Assembly (NCBI GenBank): GCA_003952965.2 | Contig: CM025851.1 | Location: 18,854,439 to 18,918,438, forward strand | DNA length: 64,000 nucleotides | DNA from: Morella rubra | Lineage: Eukaryota; Streptophyta; Magnoliopsida; Fagales; Myricaceae | Direction of reading: 5' to 3' | In this document: piece after piece, positions 54,589 through 64,000 of the stretch | How the letters are laid out: each line of letters starts with the position of its first letter | How positions within the stretch are numbered: the first letter of the stretch is position 1 | Translations under genes and position numbers: made by a program | The notes under the pieces: model-generated | The model's input: the letters and a program-made list of their open reading frames with translations, nothing else | Told to the model about the DNA's origin: nothing | Database searches by the model: none

Positions 54589-57500
54589 TTAAATCAGGCC
54601 ATTGGCGTCAGTACCCATGTGAATCTTTTTAGAGGTCAAACGAGTACAAACCCTTGCATCTTTGTATACTTTACCTGGTCTGCAATAATAGCCCAGGCTT
54701 GGCGCACAATGACTGTCTTGCGAACATATGCACAACCCCTCTAGTGCACAACCGTACTTCGCGACAGTCGCCCCATCTTTCAATCCAAGAATTTGGTCTG
54801 TCCACTCACTAGAGAAGAGCCCTGACGGATCGTACCCCTCCTTAACCTTCAAGAACTCTCCGGCGTTTTTATACTTCTTGATTGCTCCATCGAATGCTAA
54901 ATTTCGATTCTTTCCCCAGTGGGGCAGCGCCTGGTACCTGAAAAGCGCGAGTTGCTCAATTTCTTCTAATACGTCTTCGTAAAGCCTAGGAATCATGGGG
55001 TCTTTGCTTCGATAATATGTGATATCAAAGTCTACCGCATCTTCTTGCTTACCCAAGTAAGCACTCGAAGCTTTAACATAGCGCATGAGGATTCCATTAT
55101 AAAGATCAACGCCACACATTGCTTTGGGCTCCAATTCGATTAGCTTTTGCACATCTTCGATGAAGCTCTTAGCCATGGATAAGCCAATGCTGAATGTGGT
55201 TTGGTGAAAGAACTCACCCTTGACTCTGTGGTCCCATGCACACGCCGTGATTCGTGCGTCCTCAAGACTATCTAGGCAGGATCCAGATGCTTGAAGCCGG
55301 TTATGATATCCGATAACTGGATAGCTGGTAAAGGCAATACCTATAAGTACAAATCAGAAAACTTCATTCTGTAGAACTGGTAAATATATACCCAAAACAT
55401 GGGCAGTTTTGAAGAAAAAAAAAAGTGATTAAAAGTGAAAGAAAATAGCAATTACCGTTATTACTTAAGCCATAGGCACCACTCAAGAGTAGAGATATAA
55501 TCGTCTTTGCGTTAATGCACTTCCCATTAGCATCCATGTTTGATTCTTGAACCTCCTCTTTTCACCCATGCGCATACGCAAAACAACATGTCAAAACCGG
55601 TACCACATAATTTAGGCCATCGTAGAAAAAAATCAATTGGTTATACGTATTAATTAACTAGCACAATTGGCTAACCTGAGGTTCTGATTATAGCTAGCTC
55701 GAGTGTAGGTGTGGAACGGAATGGCGTGAAATCATTTCGACCATCGCCGGAGGTGTTTGTTGGGACACGATAATCGATTCGATAGACTGCCTTGTGTTGA
55801 CTAGGGTACCAAGTTATATCCGCAAATTCATGTTCACTGCCAAAACTTGCCACTTGATCTCCCAAGTCCGAATCATCCTTCGTCATGTAACTGATGGATC
55901 TCTTGAAGAGGGGTTGTAGTTTGAGAGTGACCTGAAAAGTAAGGGTGCTGTTTCACGTCGGCGCATTGATCATTTTATACCCCGATGCAAAACTTCAAAA
56001 ATTTGTGTCTCTGATCCTATTGCAGAAATATGCGTCTTGTTATCAATGTGTATATATGTACAATATAACTAGCATAAAAGAGACGCTGCGTTCAAACTTC
56101 ATCAATATTCCTAGCAATATAAGCTATTAGCTCTCATTGAGGTTTCGGTCATGTCTTTATTTTCATTGAGTTTTATTTCTTCGCAGGCACATAAATAACA
56201 GGCTGTCAGATCCGGGGTTTGGTGCTGTTGTGTCTATGGGCTTATAGGCTATAGCTAGCGCGCACCTACCTACCCTAAAGGTTGGAACGATGGGTTTTCG
56301 TGGATAGTTTCTTTATCATCAATTTAGTTCTTGTTCTCCATCCTCTAATCAAGGAATGTCTAGTACTGGGATTACTTTGAATCGGGTGAACAGATCATAT
56401 ACAGAAGCAAAAGAAAGGAAGACAATTCAACGGAAATTTCACTTGTCCTCCACGTTTATCTCAAATTACAGAAATGGAGAGGAAAGTAATTTAGATATGC
56501 TCTAGTCCTTTTGAAAGATGCTGCTGTCCTAATATTTCCACCTTCCTTTCATTGCATATTTGCCTAGCGAGCGAAAAAAGGAAGACAATTGCGTATTTCA
56601 TGTAGTTGGATCATCAAAACTCCTTGGAATATGTTACTTACCTAAATTTGGTTAAAAGAAACGACTCAAATTGTTTTTGTACTACCTATCACACGCTACT
56701 CTGCCAAAACGTAGAACCGAGTCAAAATAACTTGATCAAAGGTGCTCATGTACAGAGTAGAATTCCATCGACTTCCGCTGTTAATATCCTTTATCACATC
56801 CCAAAATCAATGGTGGCCGATTAAGTATTAATGAAATCCACCTAGCATTTCTTAGAGATTTAACTTTATTGAAGTTGTTCAAAATTTGTACGTGACCAAT
56901 TATAATTACCATAATCTAACACTAGAGTTTGTGAACATGGCATCAGAAATATGATGCTCTAGTCTCGCTAGTTAAGCTAGCTAGTTGTAAGGTTGAAATT
57001 CAGACCATACCTGTGAAATAACTCCGAGAACCCCAAGTGAAACTTTAGCTGCGTTCATATCTTTATCACCATCATTAAGCGTCCGAACCTTAGCATACCC
57101 ACCTTCTGGCCCTCCTGGACTAACAACTCGAAGTTCCACGACATAATCATGGACAGAGCTCCCCTTGCCCCACAAGGTGCTACCATGGGCACCGGTGCTC
57201 AAGAGGCCACCAATAGTTAAGCCCCACCAATATGGTGCATAAGGCAAGGCCAGCCCGGCGTGGGAAGCGTCATTGATTAGCTGCCTCAACGTCACGCCGG
57301 TCTCCACTGTCATCGTCATTGATTTAACATCAATTCTCAATGTACGGTTGAGGTATTTAGTGCTTATTAGCAGCCCATCTTGGCCGTCAGGACAAACTAG
57401 CTTGGGAATGCTGTGTGAAAAACGAGTTGCCACCTTCATTTTCCTTTTGCTCCTGGTTGTTGTGGCTACCACTGAAATGAGTTCTTCTTCTGTGGAGGGA

Positions 57501-57673
57501 TACGCCACCTCAACTGCTCTACACACGCTTCTATCAGGGAAGGTACCGTAGGAGTTTGTGATCGTGCAGTTCGTATTCTTCGATGAACATTTGATCGGGT
57601 CCTCTGGGGGACTGCAACTCACAAAAATGATTAACAGAAAGAGACAGCTAGATCGGAAAACGGGCCAGAACAT
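54589..57673 (-). CDS. L-gulonolactone oxidase-like FAD enzyme, 4 exons, 590 aa
   Basis: Secreted or endomembrane flavoprotein of the aldonolactone oxidoreductase family, which can oxidise L-gulono-1,4-lactone towards ascorbate. Exons in transcript order: 57673-57011, 55931-55676, 55557-55456 and 55340-54589; phases close with no stop. A signal peptide (about residues 1-20, [15 protein letters not shown]) is followed by PPEDPIKC, the FAD-binding PCMH region (about 50-240; [15 protein letters not shown]) and the ALO domain with HWGK at 481-484. A Cys-rich tail (about 537-572) ends in VCTRL plus 17 extra residues. In-frame ATGs also exist at 57697 and 57760; 57673 is chosen because it gives a compact signal peptide. 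The acceptor of exon 3 (GAAAAG) is weak but is the only one that keeps the frame. Activity of plant family members is generally low and the true substrate is uncertain. Confidence 0.93.
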
Positions 57674-57733
57674 AACTATTTCTGAGCTTAAGATCATGTC
57701 GTGGATGTGAGTTCTACTGGGTGCTTCTTCGTT

Positions 57734-57740
57734 GGTTATA
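57734..57740 (-). promoter_or_regulatory. Possible TATA box of the gulonolactone oxidase gene
   Basis: GTTATATAACC on either strand, 60 bases upstream of the chosen ATG. A second candidate, CTATATACC, lies near 57820 and would favour an upstream start. Confidence 0.35.
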
Positions 57741-57829
57741 TAACAAATATATCTGTTCATTGACGTTGTTGTTAGGATTACAGATGTAGATATATGGATG
57801 GTGTGGCAGAGAGGGGTATATAGCACGGA

Positions 57830-59331
57830 ACAGATAATCTAGTTCTGCTTGCTTTGAAGACAAGATCTCGATGGGTCTTTGATGCTTCACAAGTGTCGGC
57901 ACCGTGGATGACACGGAGACAGACAACTCAATTCTTAAATTACGTTGAGGGCAGCGACAATGTTGGTTCAAACGTGCAAAAGTTGGGGGGAGAAATTCGA
58001 GAAAAAACACAATAGCTTACTAGCGCTGTTCCCACCAACCCCAAGTCTTTGTAAAACCAGAGTCGACTACATGCCCCCAAGGTGCACTGTCCGGCCCTCT
58101 CACAATCCCGCCGGAGGCCAGGGCAGTGCACCCAGGCCAAGATGATTTCTCATCAGCCAAATAGATTCAACATATAGAGGTCAGGTCCTCTGGAGTATGC
58201 CCTCAAACACGGCTGAATACAGGTCCAAGAAGATACGCAATAGATAATTTCCACACCTACCAGGCCCCAGCAAAATAACAATGTTCCTCTCCTACACTTG
58301 AAAATTGACCGCTCACCTATCTGTCCTCCGGTGCATGCAAACACATTGGTGGATTCAATATTTAGCCAACTTATCAGTCGACCGGCGCAGCACAATCCCA
58401 AAAAAATGAATGCCCGAGGATTAATTGATCTTAAGTGGAGGGACAGTCTCATTAGAACATTTCCTGATAATTAAATTTTCAAGCTTATTGATAGTGGCTT
58501 GCGTAAGTTTTTTCATGTTCCATTTTGATAGAGAGGGAAAGGGATTTTGTCCATTTTGTAATGGTTCGAACCAGTTGGTAGGATAATCCCAGAAAAAAAA
58601 TGACCATTCGAAACCAGTTTGTTGGATCCTCGTGACAAGTGGGTCATGGCTTTTTTAACTTGAAATCATGGCGTTTTGTTGCTTTACATTGGGTTTTCAC
58701 TAAGTTCACCTCCTCCAAATGTCACAAATCTTCAGAGAGCTGGAAGAGATCAGAGCTAGAGAGTTTTCCAATTATCTTTCAGGTTTTCATTTTTCATTTT
58801 TTTCTGCTTTGGCAAAAGTTGTCGTAAAACAAGAGAGATAAAGAGTTGATGCAGTGAGATTTCCCCATTAGGATCTTGCACTATGAGTGCGTACCATGCG
58901 TTGTCGAGCTCACAAACCTGTGCAACATTATTTATCAACAGGGTATTGCCACGTCAAGAATTTATGTCAGTGGACACATCAATAGTTCGCACATTTTGTT
59001 TCTGGTGTTGTCAAGAGTTAAGTGGATTGTTCTCGAGGTACATTCGTGGCTTAAGATTTCATTTGCTGCCTACATTTGTGATCCATTAGCTGCAATTTTT
59101 AATTATTTTAACTAATTAATTAATGCTAATGATTACATATATAATTGAACCAATGCTATTGTGGTACGATATATTAATGTTGAAGAATTATCCTAAATGT
59201 AAATCAGTTTATGATCGATGAGTCTCCTACAAATTTGGTAGGTCGACTAATCGTGAGAAAGTTGGTATCAAGGTAATTGACTCTTCTCAACAAGGCCAAC
59301 TGTAAAGTCTATTGGCATATTAAAGTCACTT
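57830..59331. other. Upstream spacer
   Basis: The promoter side of the gulonolactone oxidase gene is presumably its left part. 58030-58450 has several open frames on the minus strand without recognisable domains. No other gene supported. Confidence 0.4.
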
Positions 59332-62300
59332 GGGGACATTTTTGTCCATGTGGCTATTTTTAGAAGAAAATAGAATTGGGCTTCAATTTTGTTTTGCTCT
59401 CACGCGCAGTCGGCTTCAACAGAAGGGGTTTTTCGTTAAAAGACCAGATCTGCTCTTCTCTTCTCATTCAAGAACGACTTCTCCAAGAAAGCTCCTGAAC
59501 GTTTCTTGCTCTTTTGTTCTTGTAGAATCCTTGAGTTTGTTGTAGATGTTCAAACAAATCTGATCTGCAGGTTGTTTCTTCTCTTTGATCACCATACACT
59601 GGATTTCTTCTTGTGACTGAGGCTTCCAAAGGTTCTGAAAGATTGATTGTTGGAGGTTCCAGTAGTGGGTGTTAATTGCACAAAGTTTGTGTGGATAAAT
59701 CAACAAAAAATTACAAAATACCAATTGAACAACCTAATATAGACCTAAACAATGTGCAAAAATACCTAGAGGGAGGGTGATATTTAAAAAATCTCAAATT
59801 TCTTTTTAAAACTAAAACCTATCCTATATAAAATCAATCCAAATATAATGCTTTCAATATCCAAAGACTCAAAAATATCCAGAAAACACGTAAGATAGAA
59901 TCTGTAAAAACAGTATGAACAATCTGTTAAATACAGAGCAATTCCGACCTAAGTGTAAACAACTGCAAAGAGATTACAGATTACGAAATTTACAGATTCA
60001 CAAACTAAATTGATATGCAATCAATTTATCAACACCTGCAAGATTAGATATACCAGATCTAATCAAATACACTTTTACCTTTGTCTTCAACCTTCTTTGA
60101 ACAAAATATTCAATATCACCAAGATTGATATTCTAAGAACACTAACACAAAAAAGGTTAAATGATAACAATTAAATCAAAGGAAATTCAATCACACACTT
60201 GACACAAGATTTGGTGACGAAGAGAAACCCTTTTGAAGAACTTCTTCAAAAAGAAAAACTCTCCAGGCCAAAATCGATTTTTAAATCCACTATTTTCAAA
60301 CTCGATTACACAGTGATCAAGAGATTACGCTAACCTAGCTAATCTAAACACAGTGTATCTTAACCAAATTGCCTCAATTCAGATATGCACATTGCAGGGA
60401 CATGCAACTCCATGACCGTTTGAAAATAAGATTCTCACTAGGTTGATCTTTCCACACAAACCTTGTGCAATCAACACCCACTACTGGAACCTCCAGCAAT
60501 CAATCCTCCAGAACCTCTAGAAGCTTCAGTCACACTTTGAATTCAAGTGTATGGTGATCAAAGAGAAGAAAACCTTTAGATCTGATTTACTTGAACATTT
60601 ACAACATACTCAAAGGTTCTTCAAGAAACAAGGGAGCAAAAACGATCATGAGCTTTCTTGGAGAACACATGTGAGACCCCGACCTTATTTCTATCATTGT
60701 AAAAAGAATTATGACTCCTTAAGTGTGTATTACTCTAATTATTGAGAAAGGCATGTATGGGTAAATTAATCTAAGATTTTGTCTAGGTGGAATTTTTCCC
60801 CTAGCATTTTTATGCATCTTTAGCTATGATTTAAATGTTATATCGTTTGCAATTTTTAATAATATTAAATTTGAGTATTTGGGATTAATTAAACTAATCA
60901 TTTTAACTGTTGGAATATATCTCTAAGTTTGCAATATTTGGAAGAAATTGAATTAGGGACTTTGACTCTTGAAAAATGTGTGAAAGGCATGTTAGGGTTA
61001 ATTTTATGAAGTGGCAGAAAAATAATGAAGTGGCAGAAAAAAAAAAAAAAAAAAAAAATGGGGAAAAAGGGAGGGAAGTCACGGTGAAGGAGGAAAGAAA
61101 AGAGGAGGGCAGCTGTCTTCACCCCTCCGCCCCCCCCGCCAAGCCCTTTCACACCTTGTAACCTCCTGCCGACACTCACTATTCTAATTGCCCTAAACAT
61201 CTTTTGCCTAATCAGCTCACACAAACGAAGAGAAGAAGGAAGAAGAAAAGAAAAAAAAGAAAAAGGAAGGAAAAGGAAGAAGTGATAAAGAGAAGAAGAA
61301 AGGGAAGTTCGGCCCTTGCTATGAAAAAAAAAAAAATCTCTACTGGCCGAAATCCCTATGCTCATTTCTTTCAACATTTTTTCTTGGATGATAACTTGTT
61401 GTGTGTTAGGTTGTTTTCTCCTTATCTACATGTTGTTTGCTCTAATAGTAGTGTAGATCTTGTAAGAAGTCATGGGGAGATATGGTTAGATATGAGAAAT
61501 GTTCTAGGGCAACATTGATGCACCCAAAGTCTATGATAAAAAGCCTAAAAGTGGACTGAAATTTGTTTGTGTATGCATGGCTGGATCTGTTGGGTTGTAG
61601 TGTTGCAAGTGTGGTTTTAATTTCCGTGTTAAGTTTAAATTTAATTGCTAAGCTGCTGGAAAACAAAGCTAAGGTTTTAAATCTAGAATCATGGGCGAAG
61701 TTGCTGCATGAAGAAGGTTAAGATAAAAAGGGAGGAATGCAAGAAAAGGAAAATTCCTTGTTGTTGATTTGCATCTATAGAGGATAGACCCATTCTATTA
61801 TGACTTATTATGGTTGATTGGAAAACCCATAGCATTAATAAGCATGGCCTGTTATGTTGAATATCATTGAGAATTATAGAGAATGTTTGTTAGACTAGTT
61901 GCTGAAAATAAGTTGTTGAAATGTACTTCTGCAGATTTCAAGGCTTGAACTAGGAGTGTATTCTGATGCAATTATGCTTATCCTTTGATCTTAAGATGAT
62001 CCTAGATTGTATGCCTAGGAAATAGGAAGATTTTAAACCATACCTTGGATGATTCCGATAAGTATTGGGTGAGATATGCGTTGTTCAAGGCCTGGATGTC
62101 AAGCTGCCAGCAGCCTTGTACGTTCGGAATGTTAGCTCATTTTGAATACATTTTGAGTGATCAGTTTAAGTCTAAAGTCCAAATTTACGAGTTTGGTCTT
62201 GAGTTTTAAGTTTATGAAAAAAGAACATTTTAAGGTAAATTTTGTGTGAATTAGATGTGTAATGAATGAGTTGTGGTATTTTAAAAATGGAAGGCCGAGC

Positions 62301-64000
62301 TGGAAACAGCAACAGTGTTGTTGTAGGATTTTTGCCTAATATGAAGTGTTTGTAAAAATGTATAGCAAATTCTGCTGTTGTGAATTTTACCTCCAATCTT
62401 GACTTATGAAAGCTGAATAATTCAAAATAAATTTCATGTTATTTGGAGCCATGTCTATGAAGTTATGAATTTTTAAGTTGGAGACGTCGGGGCTGCCCGC
62501 TTGGACGTCCTCCGCAGCTTGTATTTTCGGGTAAATGTTTTGAATGGCAAATGAGCTCCAAATTACTTAGAACTTTCATATGTTATAAAAATTAGTGTAA
62601 GGATCAGTTTAGAACCCAATTCTTATGGCTTCGGCATTCTTAAGAGAAACTTTGCATTATAAGATCACTATTGGGAAATCAAGAAATATGGGCAATTTTG
62701 TATGATGTGCTGAATTTAATTGAATGACTATTCTCTACATCTAGTAAACCTATAAATGACATTAGTATGAATCAATTGTAGGCAAGGTGCTGCCATTCGC
62801 TCAAGCGGACGAAGGTAAGTGGAAACTTACGTTTTTTCGAAAACTGGAATGAAAGCATGAGAAGCATTTACGATTTCTCATTATCAAGCATTACACGACA
62901 TAAGCATTTGCATGATTTCTTAAAGAAGAAAGTTTTGTGAAAATGAAAGTATGAGAAGTACTGTATGACAAGTTAAGTTAAGGGGCTAAGGTTGGTCGGT
63001 ACCGTACCATTAAGATAGGTGCATCCACTCCAAGGACGAATGCGAGAAGGATGGGTAGCTCTTGAGGTATGTGCAATCACACTGAAGGATGCTTGCAAGA
63101 AGGTGTGAACCTCTAAGGGTTGAGTCTAGTCATTAGGCCTGGGGCCACGTCGAGGACTAGCTCAACCAAATGACGTATTCCCAAGAGAAAAAGGAATAGT
63201 TCCGAAGGGAACGCACAACCCTGACTTCAGAGGTAAATGGAATGAGATAAGTTGCCCAATCAAGAAAGAATTATTTTCAAGATCAATTGCATGTTTCTTT
63301 TAAGATCAAGTACGTTGTCTCATGCATATGCAAGCATTTCATTTGACATTCATGTACATTGATATCCATGAACATGCGAGACATGCACTATTTATTGCAT
63401 ATGATCCCTTACTGAGTCATTCGACTCACAGTTTTTAAATTGTATCATTCCAGACAATATTTCAGGTGAGGAAACCTAAGAAGAGGACCTTAAAACCTAG
63501 GAGAGGGGCTGACGAGGACGTCCTCTTCCCTTTTTGTTATTTTAGTAAAGGTTTAGATATAATTTTTGAAAGAGCCGACATGAGCCTCCGATGTGTGGTG
63601 GTCATGGGTTATTCGGCCCAGTAAAGTTTAGGGTTTTTAACCAATTGATATTTTGAGACTGTGTTGTAATTACTTCAAGTTATCGTTTGAAGAGCAGGTT
63701 CTAATGTTTCATTACGCGCATTAGTCAAAAAAAAAAAAGGGAGGGGGGGGGGTTTCCGCTGCAAGAATTTAGTAAGTTCGCTTGAGTATTCCTTGTTGGG
63801 GATGCTCGTGGCTGTCACTAGCCTCTTCGAGTTAGCGTTTGGGGCGTGACAACACAATCTTAAAAGAGAAGAGAATCGGTCAGGTCTGGTCTTCCATGTG
63901 AAAAACTCATTCCGTTAAACCCATATACGCATGAAGGCATTAAAAAAAACTGTTCCTTTCTCTTTTCTTCTAGAAACAGCAAAGTGGACAAAAATGCCCT
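59332..64000. mobile_element. Long-TIR DNA element, right arm split, runs to window end
   Basis: Left arm about 59332-59710; right arm in two parts, 60420-60669 and 63852-64000, as inverted copies. Examples: TTTTTGTCCATGTGGCT and its counterpart at the window end, CTCCAAGAAAGCTC against GAGCTTTCTTGGAG, and the CACAAAGTTTGTGTGGA region near 59680 against TCCACACAAACCTTGTG near 60450. Without the 3.2-kb LTR insertion it would be about 1.5 kb, with a 700-base AT-rich core and no transposase. Long TIRs suggest a MULE-type element. The outer right boundary and target duplication fall at or beyond base 64000. Confidence 0.75.
60665..63856. mobile_element. Solo LTR, 3182 bp, with perfect ACACA duplication
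   Basis: The LTR spans 60670-63851, from TGTGAGACCCCGACC to TTTGGGGCGTGACA: TG...CA with CCCC/GGGG inverted ends. ACACA lies immediately outside on both sides (60665-60669 and 63852-63856). No PBS, PPT, gag or pol lies within, and no internal LTR repeat is seen, so it is a solo LTR rather than a whole element. Size and ends fit a Tekay/Del-like Ty3/gypsy LTR, which is inference. It interrupts the right arm of the surrounding long-TIR element. Confidence 0.9.

Noticed and set aside
58153-58452. 99-codon minus-strand open frame
   Set aside because: No family recognised, and composition does not differ from the spacer.

Overview
The window is nuclear DNA of a flowering plant, almost certainly a eudicot. 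Evidence: plant-only gene families with many small GT-AG exons, AT-rich introns and spacers, and Ty1/copia, Ty3/gypsy, LINE, CACTA, MULE, hAT and Tourist-like elements in nested layers. The species cannot be named from the sequence. Exon coordinates were set by hand from reading frame, splice sites and family knowledge; no search was run.

Four real protein genes stand out. (1) 303-5799 (+): the 3' 13 exons of a CBL-interacting protein kinase of the intron-rich CIPK3/9/23 group, closest by eye to CIPK9; its first exon lies upstream of the window. (2) 8609-10198 (+): an intact, intronless 3-ketoacyl-CoA synthase (529 aa) with the full Cys/His/Asn active site. (3) 19292-23108 (-): an intact three-RRM hnRNP Q-like protein (484 aa) resembling Arabidopsis LIF2, with a probable intron in its 5' UTR. 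(4) 54589-57673 (-): an intact secreted L-gulonolactone-oxidase-like flavoprotein (590 aa, four exons). Broken genes are a receptor-like kinase relic (13790-14738, -) and a small charged protein whose frame is interrupted (17597-18094, +).

From about 26 to 54.5 kb the window is a transposon graveyard. One LTR element on the minus strand (3' LTR 26037-27295, PBS and 5' LTR at 34063-34640) has been invaded by a 5'-truncated Sirevirus-type Ty1/copia element that keeps pol, an env-like region and its 3' LTR (27824-33849). A foldback MITE sits inside the 3' LTR of the host element. To the right follow another LTR fragment, a plus-strand Sirevirus LTR (36723-37844), a copia RNase H relic, CACTA termini with a TNP2 transposase scrap, a gag-like pseudogene carrying a MULE MITE with a perfect 9-bp target duplication, a hAT element with a perfect 8-bp duplication, and a LINE just downstream of the gulonolactone oxidase gene.

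The right end (59332-64000) is a long inverted-repeat element whose right arm is split by a 3182-bp solo LTR flanked by a perfect ACACA duplication.

The genes do not form a pathway: they are independent loci for calcium/K+ stress signalling, very-long-chain fatty acid synthesis, RNA/chromatin regulation and aldonolactone oxidation. No new multi-gene system was found. The most informative points are transposon structure (exact insertion boundaries, a roughly 800-bp hairpin, clusters of a TGTCGACA palindrome) and small gene-structure oddities.
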